From: JBBQWR01 sp038210495
GTDB taxonomy: Bacteria; Planctomycetota; Planctomycetia; Pirellulales; DATAWG01
Assembly (NCBI GenBank): GCA_038210495.1
Contig: JBBQWR010000014.1
Coordinates: forward strand, 1 to 64,000
Direction of reading: 5' to 3'
Length of the DNA stretch: 64,000 nt
Shown here: piece by piece, positions 18,587-26,895 of the stretch
How positions within the stretch are numbered: position 1 is the first letter of the stretch
How the letters are laid out: each line of letters begins with the position of its first letter
Program-made: the position numbers and the translations under genes
Notes under the pieces: generated by a model
What the model was told of the DNA's origin: nothing
Databases searched by the model: none
What the model saw: the letters and a program-made list of their open reading frames with translations, nothing else

Positions 18587-19303
18587 ATGTTCAAAATCTT
18601 CATCGGTTGGGACTCGCGATTTCCCGAACCGGCCGACGTGCTTAGCTACAGCTTGCTCAAGCATTCGTCGATTCCCCTGGAGATTCGCTATCTCAAGCTC
18701 GACGAACTTCGCCTGAGCCGGCAGCACGATCCACTGGCTTCGACCGAATTCACATACAGTCGTTTTCTACTGCCGCATCTGTGCAATTTTCGCGGCAAGG
18801 CTCTGTTCCTCGACAACGACATGCTCTGCTTCGGCGACGTGGCCGAGATCGCCGCGCTCGACATGACCCAGTTCGCCCTGCGAGTCGTCCAGCATGACTA
18901 TCAACCGACGGCTGCGATCAAGATGTACGGCTGCCCACAAACGAGCTACCCGCGCAAAAATTGGTCGAGCATGATGCTCATGGATTGCGGCAAGCTCAGG
19001 TTGTGGAGCAAGCAACTCGTCGAGACGCAGACGGGGGCCTATTTGCACCGGTTTCAGGACATTCCCGACGAGCAGATCGGCCAGTTGCCGATGACGTGGA
19101 ATACGCTCGATTGGATGGACGAGCACACGAATCTGATCCATTACACCAATGGCGGACCTTGGTTCGAGCAATATCGCAATCATCCGCACGCCGACATATG
19201 GTTCCGGTATCAGGCCGAGACGGTCGCCTCGAAAAATTGCCCGGCCATTCCCGCGCCGCATATTTCGCCCGCCGGCGTCAGCGCGTTGCCGATCGCGTAC
19301 TGA
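18587..19303 (+). CDS. GT8-like glycosyltransferase
   Basis: From the ATG at 18587 (AAAGGA about 10 bases upstream) the protein has 238 residues. It begins FKIFIGWDSRFPEP and has the GT8-type motif KALFLDNDMLCFGDV, where DND is the metal and nucleotide-sugar binding DxD, followed by the late WNTLDWM and HYTNGGPWF motifs typical of GT-A retaining transferases. No membrane segment is visible, so it acts in the cytosol. An upstream extension in frame would cross a low-complexity stretch (CGCCACT repeats) and is unlikely to be translated. Placement after fliS suggests a role in the same glycan programme; the sugar is unknown. Confidence 0.75.
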   Translation: MFKIFIGWDSRFPEPADVLSYSLLKHSSIPLEIRYLKLDELRLSRQHDPLASTEFTYSRFLLPHLCNFRGKALFLDNDMLCFGDVAEIAALDMTQFALRVVQHDYQPTAAIKMYGCPQTSYPRKNWSSMMLMDCGKLRLWSKQLVETQTGAYLHRFQDIPDEQIGQLPMTWNTLDWMDEHTNLIHYTNGGPWFEQYRNHPHADIWFRYQAETVASKNCPAIPAPHISPAGVSALPIAY

Positions 19304-19406
19304 TATGACCGGGCGGCGAAAACCGGCGCTGGGTGGCCGGACCGAAGGGAAGCCCCGGTGGCTTGCAATCGATGTCGAAACCACGTTTACCCAATGAGCA
19401 AAGCGG

Positions 19407-19470
19407 ATACCAACCCGAAGCGTCAGCGAGGCACTGCTCGAAGCGTCAGCCAGATTACGCGGCTGGTATG
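19407..19470. repeat. interspersed repeat, CCCGAAGCGTCAGCGAGG family
   Basis: Contains CAACCCGAAGCGTCAGCGAGG (19410-19431) followed by degenerate repeats of CGAAGCGTCAGCC. The same word starts the palindromes at 25015-25089 and 31430-31500. Here the inverted second arm is degenerate. It lies between the ends of two convergent genes. Confidence 0.65.
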
Positions 19471-19479
19471 CCGCGCATC

Positions 19480-20583
19480 TCAAGTCAGCCATTGCTCCCA
19501 CTCGATCGCTCGTGCTGACCAGACGTTATCGGCGTTGACCGATTCGACTTGCCGCCGCAAATCAGTTTCAATGCGATCGGACCCAAGCTTCAGGTCTTCC
19601 AAGAGTTCCACGGCCGCTTCGACAAACCGTTCGCTATAGTCGAGCCAGCTATCGCCCGGGGGTAGCAGCTTTCCAAAACCAGCAGTCGTTTCAGGCAAAG
19701 CGCCAAGTTCGGTCGTTAATATCTGGCACCCGCTGGCCATCGCTTCCATCACGGCGATGCACGACGTCTCGGGAAAGTGATTGGGATAAGCGAGAATTGC
19801 CACATCGCGAAGCCGATCGGCCAACTCCGCTTGCGGCAGCGAACCGATGTACTCGATTCCCGGCGACTCTCGGCACTGGCGATAGAGTTCGCCATATTGG
19901 GCCGCGTCGGCGTCGGCGGGCGCTTGATAAACGCCCATGCTCGAATAGATGCGCAGTATCGTGTTGGGAACCCGCGACCGAATCGCCGGGAAGACGTGAA
20001 CGAGAATGTCCAAACCGCGAAACGGCGTGCTCGTGTACGCCAGCGCGAACGGCCGCTTTTTCGCACTCAAAATATTTTCGCTCGGCGCAAAACGGTTTTG
20101 AAACGCCGGGCCGACACAGTTGCGAAATACCTTCGTTTTGTGCTCCACGATGCCGAATTTTGCGATGAATCGCTGCTTTTGCCAGCCGCTCACGAAGGCG
20201 TACCCATCGAAGGCATCGCGATAATCGGGCATCGCCAAGCCTCGAACGGCCGGCTGATCGTCGGCGTGTTGTAGCCAACTAATCATCCGAGCCTCGGGCT
20301 TGAGCAGCGGCCGGATCGCGGCGCCCTGTTTGACCGCGTTGAGCAGCACGACGGCGTCGAACGCTCGCCACGTCTCCGGCCGGGCCTTTTCTAGCGGCAA
20401 ATGAACGACGCCGCGCGACACACCGGGCAATCGGGCATTGTTGATAAGATGAACATCATGGCCACGCTGCACGAGTTGCTCGGCCAGATAACAGAGCGCC
20501 GATTGCGAGCCGCCCAACGGCCTTTGGTACACGGTGTCGATCGAGTAATCCCAAGCGATGAAATCAACCAGCGCAATTTGCAT
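19480..20583 (-). CDS. glycosyltransferase family 4
   Basis: At 367 residues this is a GT-B glycosyltransferase. The N-terminal half has the donor-side loop LGGSQSALCYLAEQLVQRGH, and the C-terminal half has LAYTSTPFRGLDILVHVFPAI, YIGSLPQAELADRL, and PETSCIAVMEAMASGC, where the Glu of the E-x7-E element binds the nucleotide sugar. It retains all landmarks and is likely active. Its start lies within the last 20 bases of the upstream broken O-GlcNAc-transferase-like gene, so the two were probably once coupled. A role in surface glycan or glycoprotein synthesis is inferred from the neighbours. Confidence 0.82.
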   Translation of the reverse strand: MQIALVDFIAWDYSIDTVYQRPLGGSQSALCYLAEQLVQRGHDVHLINNARLPGVSRGVVHLPLEKARPETWRAFDAVVLLNAVKQGAAIRPLLKPEARMISWLQHADDQPAVRGLAMPDYRDAFDGYAFVSGWQKQRFIAKFGIVEHKTKVFRNCVGPAFQNRFAPSENILSAKKRPFALAYTSTPFRGLDILVHVFPAIRSRVPNTILRIYSSMGVYQAPADADAAQYGELYRQCRESPGIEYIGSLPQAELADRLRDVAILAYPNHFPETSCIAVMEAMASGCQILTTELGALPETTAGFGKLLPPGDSWLDYSERFVEAAVELLEDLKLGSDRIETDLRRQVESVNADNVWSARAIEWEQWLT

Positions 20584-21433
20584 CGGCGATCAATCGTTCG
20601 AAGGTGTCTTCCAGCTCGCGCACGGCCGCGACAATGTCGAAGAGTTGATGACGGCGGTCGACGATTTTGTCGACGACACTTCGCCGATATTCGGCGTTCG
20701 TGGCGAGTTCGACGGCTTGCCGCACATAGTCTTCCGGCGCTTCGGCGATGCATTCGTCGAGCCCCATTGTACGATACGCGGCCGCCGTATAACGACCCCG
20801 ATGCATTCCGGTCGGCAACCTGACGATCGGCCCCCCCATCGCCAGAGCGTCGTATGTGGAGTTCGCGCCGCCGGAATAGCCGACGGTATCCACACCACGT
20901 CGGCGGTGGCCAATAGCTCAAAATACTCTCCGTGCGTCATCCGTGGCGCGACGATCAGGCGGCACGAGCAGTCGGGAAAACGCCGCTCAAACCGCTGCTC
21001 GATGGCCTCTGCCATAAATGGCCAGCGGGCCGCAATGAGGACCAATATCCCACACGGATCGCGGCGCAAAATCTCTCCGGCCAGCGCGTCAAACTCCGGC
21101 TGAAGGCTTGCTTGCGGCGGCAATCTGGAAGTGTTCGATGGCGCCGAGCACGTCACCCACGTCTGCGATCGGCTGCGCCAGACCATAATGGGCCGGGGCC
21201 CAGCCGGGCTTGGCGACGACAGCCCGTCGGAATAGTTCCAGCGCCGTTTGCAGTTCGCCGCGAAATCGCTCGATCCGAGCCAGGTCCGCCAAATAGATGG
21301 CGTTCGTCGGACTCGCCTCGACCGCCCGGCGGAAACAATCCGCCGCCAATTCGATCTGTTGAGATCGGACTGCCTCGACGCCACGCCGATGCCAAGAGTC
21401 TGGGGCGATGGCGGCGTCGACGATCGAAGACAT
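20564..21433 (-). pseudogene. broken SPINDLY/O-GlcNAc transferase-like gene (GT41)
   Basis: Three segments of one protein lie in shifting frames. Residues read from 21433 give two TPRs (WHRRGVEAVRSQQIELAADC, IERFRGELQTALELF) and stop at 21089. The next frame continues with PEFDALAGEILRRDPCGILV and HGEYFELLATADVV, and from about 20890 the first frame resumes with DTVGYSGGANSTYDALAMGG and MHRGRYTAAAYRTMG, the C-terminal GT41 signature. One missing T near 20889-20893 would turn the junction into the usual ADVVLDT, so the second shift looks like a 1-base deletion. At the first junction the N-terminal half of the catalytic domain is missing, so a larger out-of-frame deletion is likely. Sequencing error could explain the second shift but not the missing half-domain. 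Confidence 0.75.
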
Positions 21434-21714
21434 TTTATCGCCGCGATCCGTGATCGGAGTTATTGGCCGCGGACAATTGCGGTTCTTCCAGCGGCGGCAC
21501 GATTGGCCGCCAGCCCATCGTGATCTTATTATCGGCGCGTGCGAATTGAAACGGCGGCAAATTTGCGGCCGCCGTCGCGTTAACCGCCACCCCAGGCCGG
21601 GCCTTTGCCTGCTTGCGAGCGCCCCCTATGATGGTGTTCGATTCGGCCGCCGATGATTCGAATCGCCACGGGCGCCGGTCTATTCCAAATCCCTTTTCCT
21701 AAAATATCCACGCC

Positions 21715-22566
21715 ATGCTCATTCGTGTTGGCCATAGTCCCGATCCCGATGATGCGTTCATGTTTCACGCTTTGGCTAACGGCAAATTGGACACGGGCCC
21801 GTACGAATTTCGGCATGAGTTGGTCGATATCGAGACGCTCAATCGCCGAGCCTTCGCCGCGGACCTTGAGCTGACCGCCGTTAGCTTGCACGCTTACGCT
21901 CATTTGACCGGGAACTACATCCTCTGTAACTGCGGCGCTAGCATGGGCGATCGATATGGCCCCATGGTCGTCGCCCCGCGGCATTACACGCCGGTCGACC
22001 TTCGGGCTCTTACGATCGCCGTGCCCGGAACCCTCACGACGGCGTATCTGGCCCTGCGCATGTGCCTGGGCCAAGATTTCAAGCACGTCGTCGTGCCTTT
22101 CGACGAAATCATCGACGCGGCCGTCGCGGGCGAGTGGCAAGGTCAACCGATTCAGGCGGGCCTCATCATTCACGAGGGGCAGCTCACCTACGGCGATCGA
22201 GACCTCAAGCTGGCCGTCGATTTGGGGCAGTGGTGGCACGACAAAACGGAATTGCCATTGCCGCTCGGCGCCAATGCCATCCGCCGCGATTTGGGGATGG
22301 AGCATATCGCCGCCGTGCATCGGCTGTTGCGAGAAAGCATTCGCTATGGGCTCGAAAATCGGCAGGAAGCTCTCGAGTATGCTGTACAATACGGACGCGA
22401 CCTCGACCGCGCCCGGGCCGACAAGTTCGTCGGGATGTACGTAAACGACTGGACGATGGATTTCGGCGAGCGAGGGCGCGAGGCCGTCCGTCGGCTGTTG
22501 GCCGAGGGTTTCGCGGCGGGCGTGATCCCGAGCAAAATCGAACCGGAGTTCGTGCGTGACGCCTGA
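21715..22566 (+). CDS. mqnD: 1,4-dihydroxy-6-naphthoate synthase MqnD (menaquinone, futalosine route)
   Basis: The 283-residue protein starts with the MqnD signature GHSPDPDDAFMFHALANGK and has a periplasmic-binding-protein-like fold with AVPGTLTTAYLALRM and AGLIIHEGQLTY. MqnD converts cyclic dehypoxanthine futalosine to 1,4-dihydroxy-6-naphthoate in the cytosol. No other mqn gene is in the window, so the pathway is scattered, as is common. Menaquinone would serve the complex I encoded 3 kb downstream. Length is normal. No clear Shine-Dalgarno precedes the ATG. Confidence 0.92.
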   Translation: MLIRVGHSPDPDDAFMFHALANGKLDTGPYEFRHELVDIETLNRRAFAADLELTAVSLHAYAHLTGNYILCNCGASMGDRYGPMVVAPRHYTPVDLRALTIAVPGTLTTAYLALRMCLGQDFKHVVVPFDEIIDAAVAGEWQGQPIQAGLIIHEGQLTYGDRDLKLAVDLGQWWHDKTELPLPLGANAIRRDLGMEHIAAVHRLLRESIRYGLENRQEALEYAVQYGRDLDRARADKFVGMYVNDWTMDFGERGREAVRRLLAEGFAAGVIPSKIEPEFVRDA

Positions 22567-22909
22567 CGACCCGAAGCCCGGTCGATTCCGCGCGGAAGAT
22601 TTCCGCCCGACGCGATCGTCGCCCTCCGACTCGGGCGAAACGCCGAAGCGCGGTGGCTCGGGACTCGGTTTGTGCTTGGCCTTCGGCTTCGGATTTTGCT
22701 TGATCCTGGGGCTGATTTTTCTCAGCGCATCGCTTGCGCCGGTCGTGATTGTTGCCGTGGCGTTCGTATTCGTGCTCTTCGGCGGCGCGGCGCTGCACTA
22801 TCTGATCTGGGGCTGGTGGCTCGGCGGCATGATCCGCCAAGACGTCGAAGCCGAAGAGCGCGACGACGCCGAGCGCGAGCAGCGCTTGCGCAATTTGCCC
22901 CCCACATAG
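22556..22909 (+). CDS. small membrane protein of unknown function
   Basis: The 117-residue product has a hydrophilic N-terminus with Pro, Arg and Ser (residues 1-35), two membrane segments (about 37-58 and 61-83) and a short acidic-basic C-terminal helix (EAEERDDAEREQRLRN). It starts at a GTG and overlaps mqnD by 11 bases, so translation is probably coupled to mqnD. No known domain is recognised. Coupling could mean a link to menaquinone synthesis, but that is speculation. Confidence 0.6.
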   Translation: MTPDDPKPGRFRAEDFRPTRSSPSDSGETPKRGGSGLGLCLAFGFGFCLILGLIFLSASLAPVVIVAVAFVFVLFGGAALHYLIWGWWLGGMIRQDVEAEERDDAEREQRLRNLPPT

Positions 22910-23033
22910 CCGCGCCGGGTGCCCGGGGCTGGAGGCGCTTCGCCGAAGCCCCGGAGAGCGGTCTCACCGGTTTGCGATTCCGTAATCCACCAACGCGCCA
23001 CGCAGCAGGATGCCGCGGCTATGTATCGCCCAT
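22906..23033. repeat. composite palindromic repeat, GCCGCGGCAT family
   Basis: The outer words CACATAGCCGCG (22906) and GCCGCGGCTATGT (23011-23033) are inverted. Inside (22923-22954) lies a hairpin with CCGGGGCTGGAGGCG / GCCGAAGCCCCGG, related to the sequence at 24972-25004. Another copy of the outer family lies at 55866-56045. It fills the gap between two convergent genes. Confidence 0.6.
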
Positions 23034-23036
23034 TGC

Positions 23037-23627
23037 TTAGCGTCCCATGTGGCCGAAATAATCCGGTTCGCGGCCCGGCCGCCATTTGATGTTGCAGCCG
23101 ATACTGGGCTTCTGATCGGTGGTGACCGGTTTTCCCGCCAGCACCGCGTCGAGCGCCGCCCGCAGATCGGCGCCGGTGACGGGCACGCCCGAATCGGGCC
23201 GGCTGGAATCCATCTGGCCGCGATAGGCGAGCCGGCGATCGCGATCGAACACGTAAAAATCGGGCGTGCAGGCCGCGCGATAGGATTTCGCGACGTCTTG
23301 CGTTTCGTCGTACAGATATGGAAACGCATAGCCGCGCTCCTCGGCCTCGTGAACCATCTGCTCCGGCGAGTCGGCCGGATAGCCAGCCACGTCGTTCGAG
23401 CTGATCGCCACCACTGCGACGCCGCGCTCTTGATACTCGCGGCCAAGCTCCGCGAGCGCCGGCGCGACGTGCTTCACGAACGGACAGTGGTTGCAGATAA
23501 ACGCAACCAACAGCGCGGGCGCTCTCTCAAAGTCAGCCAGGGTCACTGTTTGCCCATCGACATTGACGAGCGAGAAATCGGGCGCCGGCGTTCCCAGCGG
23601 TAGCATCGTGCTTGGAGTGCGTGCCAT
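23037..23627 (-). CDS. thioredoxin-fold redoxin (AhpC/TSA-like)
   Basis: The 196-residue protein has a peroxiredoxin/thioredoxin-like fold: APDFSLVNVDGQTVTLADF, then the active-site CNHCPFVKHVAP near residues 44-55 (CxxC) and AVVAISSNDVAGYPADSPE, a pattern typical of the CNHCPFVK redoxin family widespread in bacteria. No signal peptide is seen, so it is probably cytosolic. It most likely reduces disulfides or peroxides; the partner is unknown. It stands alone, 72 bp from the downstream end of tatD on the same strand. Confidence 0.85.
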   Translation of the reverse strand: MARTPSTMLPLGTPAPDFSLVNVDGQTVTLADFERAPALLVAFICNHCPFVKHVAPALAELGREYQERGVAVVAISSNDVAGYPADSPEQMVHEAEERGYAFPYLYDETQDVAKSYRAACTPDFYVFDRDRRLAYRGQMDSSRPDSGVPVTGADLRAALDAVLAGKPVTTDQKPSIGCNIKWRPGREPDYFGHMGR

Positions 23628-23699
23628 AGAAGGAATTCCTAAAAGCGGTTTTTGTGTTGAGTGCGATCGCTTCCACGATCGATTTGCCCTGCCGGAAAA

Positions 23700-24476
23700 T
23701 CAAAGCTGAAACCCGAACAGGCGGGCGGCGTTCGCGGTCGCTTGGGCCGAAAAATCTTCGAGCGTCTGACCTCGCTCGGCGGCGATGCAGGCTGCCGTGC
23801 GAACGACATTCGCCGGCTCGTTCCGTTTGCCGCGCAGCGGCTCGGGCGAGAGATAAGGGCTATCCGTCTCGACCAGGATCCGATCGGCCGGAATCGTGGC
23901 GGCCAACGCTCTCAGCTCGGCCGACTTTTTATAAGTCACCATTCCGGCGAAGCTAATATACATCCCCAGCGCGAGGCAGGCGTCGGCGAGCGGCCCATCG
24001 CCGGTGAACGAGTGCATCACACCGAGCAGCGGGCCCCGCCGGCGAGCCTCTTCCAGCATCAGGTAAATATCCGGCGCGCATTCTCGCATATGCACGATAA
24101 AAGGTTTGCCTCGCTCCTGCGAGAGCCGAATGTGCCGGTCGAAATATTCCTGCTGAAGCTCAAACGGCGATTCCTCGCGAAAGCGATCGAGGCCTGTCTC
24201 GCCTATCGCGACCACCCGAGGATGATCGACCCACGCGACAATGCTGTCCCAATCCCCGGGTTGCGCTTCGCTTGTATAATTCGGATGAATGCCTACAGCC
24301 GCAAGCAGCATGTCGTGGTCGGAAGCCAGTTGCACCACGGCATCGCTCGAATCGGCCGTCACGGCGACCACGACGATTTTTTTGACTCCAGCCGCGTGGG
24401 CCCTGTCCAACGTCTCAGCACGGTCGGCGTCGAATTGATCCTGATCGAGATGGGCGTGCGTATCGACGAGCGGCAT
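23700..24476 (-). CDS. tatD: TatD-family metal-dependent deoxyribonuclease
   Basis: The 258-residue protein is a complete TatD hydrolase. Metal ligands are visible: His7 and His9 in DTHAH, Glu in VVAIGETGLD, His in PFIVHMRE, His in VMHSFTG, and Asp in ILVETDSPYL. The family are Mg-dependent 3'-5' exonucleases of the amidohydrolase superfamily. The start is the ATG before PLVDTHAH, which matches the family. The unknown gene at 24492 lies 15 bp upstream on the same strand, so the two likely form one transcript. Confidence 0.92.
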   Translation of the reverse strand: MPLVDTHAHLDQDQFDADRAETLDRAHAAGVKKIVVVAVTADSSDAVVQLASDHDMLLAAVGIHPNYTSEAQPGDWDSIVAWVDHPRVVAIGETGLDRFREESPFELQQEYFDRHIRLSQERGKPFIVHMRECAPDIYLMLEEARRRGPLLGVMHSFTGDGPLADACLALGMYISFAGMVTYKKSAELRALAATIPADRILVETDSPYLSPEPLRGKRNEPANVVRTAACIAAERGQTLEDFSAQATANAARLFGFQL

Positions 24477-24491
24477 GAGAGCAATCGTCCG

Positions 24492-24944
24492 CTACGAGGC
24501 GATTCGGATCGTGTGCGGCTGCTTCGCGAGCTCTTCCAGGGTTTCCAGATGACCGCGAGTGTTGCCGAGCAATTCTTCCGCCAGAACGCGGGCGCCTATA
24601 TCGTCCCTCAAATCGTCGATGCAACGCTGAATTTCGGCCAGGTCGGACCGGAGATACTGGGGCAGTTCCTTCACGAGATAATCCAACGAGAGCATGTTCA
24701 ACTCGGTGAATTCCATCGGGAAATCCCCTTGGTCGATTCGGCCGCGATACTCCAAAATCATTTCGGCGAGTCGCGAGGAATAAAACTTCGCGTCGGCCAC
24801 GATTCGCTCGAGCGCCTTGGTCGCCGGCTCGTCCGAAGATTTCGTCCACGGATCGGCGCCGGCCAAGTACATCGGCAACGACCGAGTCACGATCTGGAAC
24901 AAGCGGTTGAGAACCTCCGTGGCGTCCGGTCGAATTTTTCGCAT
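24492..24944 (-). CDS. hypothetical helical protein upstream of tatD
   Basis: I chose the ATG at 24944 (MRKIRPDATEVL), giving 150 residues, because the longer frame runs into an interspersed repeat upstream. The product is soluble, acidic and probably all-helical, with FTELNMLSLDYLVKELPQYL and a Leu-rich C-terminus. No known domain is recognised. Close spacing to tatD (15 bp) suggests cotranscription. A conserved planctomycete protein is possible but I cannot check. Confidence 0.6.
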   Translation of the reverse strand: MRKIRPDATEVLNRLFQIVTRSLPMYLAGADPWTKSSDEPATKALERIVADAKFYSSRLAEMILEYRGRIDQGDFPMEFTELNMLSLDYLVKELPQYLRSDLAEIQRCIDDLRDDIGARVLAEELLGNTRGHLETLEELAKQPHTIRIAS

Positions 24945-25014
24945 AGCGTTTTTCGTTAGATGACCGCACTCCCCGGAACTTCGGCGAAGCGCCTCTAGCC
25001 CCGGCCACTCTACT

Positions 25015-25089
25015 GATACCAACCCGAAGCGTCAGCGAGGCAAGCGGGTAATGAAGACACGAATCCTCGCTAACGCGTCGGGTTAGTAT
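25015..25089. repeat. palindromic repeat, CCCGAAGCGT family
   Basis: Arms ATACCAACCCGAAGCGTCAG (from 25015) and CTAACGCGTCGGGTTAGTAT (to 25089) are near-inverted copies around a 20-30 base centre. The copy at 31430-31500 is alike, and each sits next to C- or G-rich low-complexity sequence at a boundary of a nuo gene. Confidence 0.75.
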
Positions 25090-25095
25090 GCCTTT

Positions 25096-25142
25096 CCCAG
25101 CCCCCAGCCCCACCACCCCCAGCCCCACCACCCCCAGCCCCT
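25096..25142. repeat. tandem CCCCAGCCCCACCAC repeat
   Basis: About three copies of a 15-base C-rich unit lie just after the stop of nuoN (leftward gene). It could form unusual DNA structure, but nothing shows a function. Confidence 0.7.
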
Positions 25143-25146
25143 TCCG

Positions 25147-26895
25147 TCACCAGAGCAAGTGCGCCGTGGCTCGCTGCGCCCATTGATACACGTCGCCCCA
25201 CCAAATGCCTAGCAGCAGCACGGGTAGCGAAACGGCGGCGATATAGGCGCCGCGAAGCGAGACCATGGGGAAACTGAACGGCGGCCGCGACTCGGGCTCC
25301 GGCTCGAACGTCATTACCTTCACCACGCGGAGATAAAACACCAAACTGATCGCCGTATTCATGCCGCCTACCAGCAGCAGCGACAACATCAGTCCCCGAG
25401 CCGTGTTGCTTTGCATTCCGTCGACGAGCGCGGCAAAAATCGTGTATTTCCCCGCGAAACCGGCCAGTGGCGGCAAACCGACAAGACTGAACATGATTGC
25501 GCCCATGCAGATGGCGAGCCCCGGCGCGCTGTGGATCAAGCCGGCATAGTCGGCGATCTCTTCGCTCCGCAGCGCGTTTCGCAAAAAGGCGACGATCGCG
25601 AACGCCCCGAGGTTCATGAACAGATAGGTAATCACATAGAATGGAATCGCTGCGAAAGCGTTTTGCGCCGCGATCGGATTCTTGCCCACTAGAACCAGGC
25701 CGGCGGCGACCGGCATCATCATGTAGCCCGCGTGGGCGATCGTCGAATACGCCAATAGCCGCTTGATATTGGTTTGGCCGTAGGCTGCCAAGTTGCCGAA
25801 CGTGCAAGTGATTGCGGCGATGAACCCGATGAGAACGGCGATGAACGTGCGCACTCCGCCTAGCGCAGTGAGCTGCGAATCCCGGGCAGCATCGCTCTTG
25901 GGCGTATCGCCCGGCGCTGGAGGCGCCACATTCGTAGTGGAACTCGACGCGGTCGCCGTGCTGCTGGAGCCCTGCCCGGCGACGGCCACTTGAGGCGGCG
26001 CGCCTTCGGCCGGCGGCAAATAACCGAACCCCACGACCACGCGGACTAGCAATGCGAGCGCCGCGGCCTTCGAGGCGATCGACAGAAACGCATTCACCTC
26101 AGCGCTGGCCCCTTCGAATACGTCCGGGCACCAAAAATGAAACGGCACGGCCGACAACTTGAACGCCAGGCCGACCATGACCATCAATCCGCCCAGCACC
26201 AGCACCATCGACCGGTCGGCCAATTGACCGTGCTGGACCAAAAACGCGAGATGGGTCGCCATCGTCGGTAAATGGCACGAGCCGAGCACGCCGGCCAGCA
26301 GGCTCACGCCGTAGAGCATGATCCCGGCCGCGCCGGCGCCGTAGATCGAATATTTAAGCGCCGCCTCGCTGCTCTTGCGGCGTCCTTTGAGCATCCCTGC
26401 CAACGCGTACGAAGGCACGCTCGCCATTTCGACACCCAGGAAGATCGTCAGCAGATGGTTGGCCGACGCCATGATGCACATGCCCAGGGTCGCCCCCAGC
26501 AGCAGCGAATAAAAGTCGGGTCCGTCTTCGCGATCGGGAATCCCCGTCAGCCGTGTTAGGACGATGAACGCCGCGGCAAAGAACATCAAGAACGCCCGGA
26601 AAAACAACGTAAACGAATCGTAGACCAGCATCCCCGTGAACAACTCGTGCCGGACGACGTGACCGTCGTGCAAAAGCGACGCCGGCTGCGCCCAAGGCAA
26701 AGCGAACCACAGACCGACGAGCGAACCGGCCAGCGCGATCAAAAACGCATCGATCCGATGCCCGCCGCGAAACGTGCGAACCACCAGCATGAGCACGACG
26801 GTCGCGCATAGCGTCAACTCCGTGCGAAACGCCGGCAGACTTATGGCCGTGTCGCGCAGGAGCGAGTCGACAATTCCAGAAAGGCTATCGTTCAC
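25147..26895 (-). CDS. nuoN: NADH-quinone oxidoreductase subunit N
   Basis: The 582-residue antiporter-like subunit has about 14 membrane segments and core motifs such as KLSAVPFHFWCPDVFEGAS and LLAYSTIAHAGYMMMPVAAG, with the Lys needed for proton pumping. E. coli NuoN has 485 residues. The extra length is a Ser/Thr/Ala/Pro-rich insert of about 55 residues near residue 300 (around GQGSSSTATASSSTTN) between membrane helices. It starts with GTG 11 bases inside the end of nuoM, so the two are coupled. It is the last gene of the leftward complex I cluster. Confidence 0.93.
   Translation of the reverse strand: MNDSLSGIVDSLLRDTAISLPAFRTELTLCATVVLMLVVRTFRGGHRIDAFLIALAGSLVGLWFALPWAQPASLLHDGHVVRHELFTGMLVYDSFTLFFRAFLMFFAAAFIVLTRLTGIPDREDGPDFYSLLLGATLGMCIMASANHLLTIFLGVEMASVPSYALAGMLKGRRKSSEAALKYSIYGAGAAGIMLYGVSLLAGVLGSCHLPTMATHLAFLVQHGQLADRSMVLVLGGLMVMVGLAFKLSAVPFHFWCPDVFEGASAEVNAFLSIASKAAALALLVRVVVGFGYLPPAEGAPPQVAVAGQGSSSTATASSSTTNVAPPAPGDTPKSDAARDSQLTALGGVRTFIAVLIGFIAAITCTFGNLAAYGQTNIKRLLAYSTIAHAGYMMMPVAAGLVLVGKNPIAAQNAFAAIPFYVITYLFMNLGAFAIVAFLRNALRSEEIADYAGLIHSAPGLAICMGAIMFSLVGLPPLAGFAGKYTIFAALVDGMQSNTARGLMLSLLLVGGMNTAISLVFYLRVVKVMTFEPEPESRPPFSFPMVSLRGAYIAAVSLPVLLLGIWWGDVYQWAQRATAHLLW

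Noticed and set aside
23661..24959. Rightward 432-residue frame opposite tatD
   Set aside because: Covers tatD and its upstream gene, both with clear or tight-operon support; composition is that of a reverse-strand artefact.
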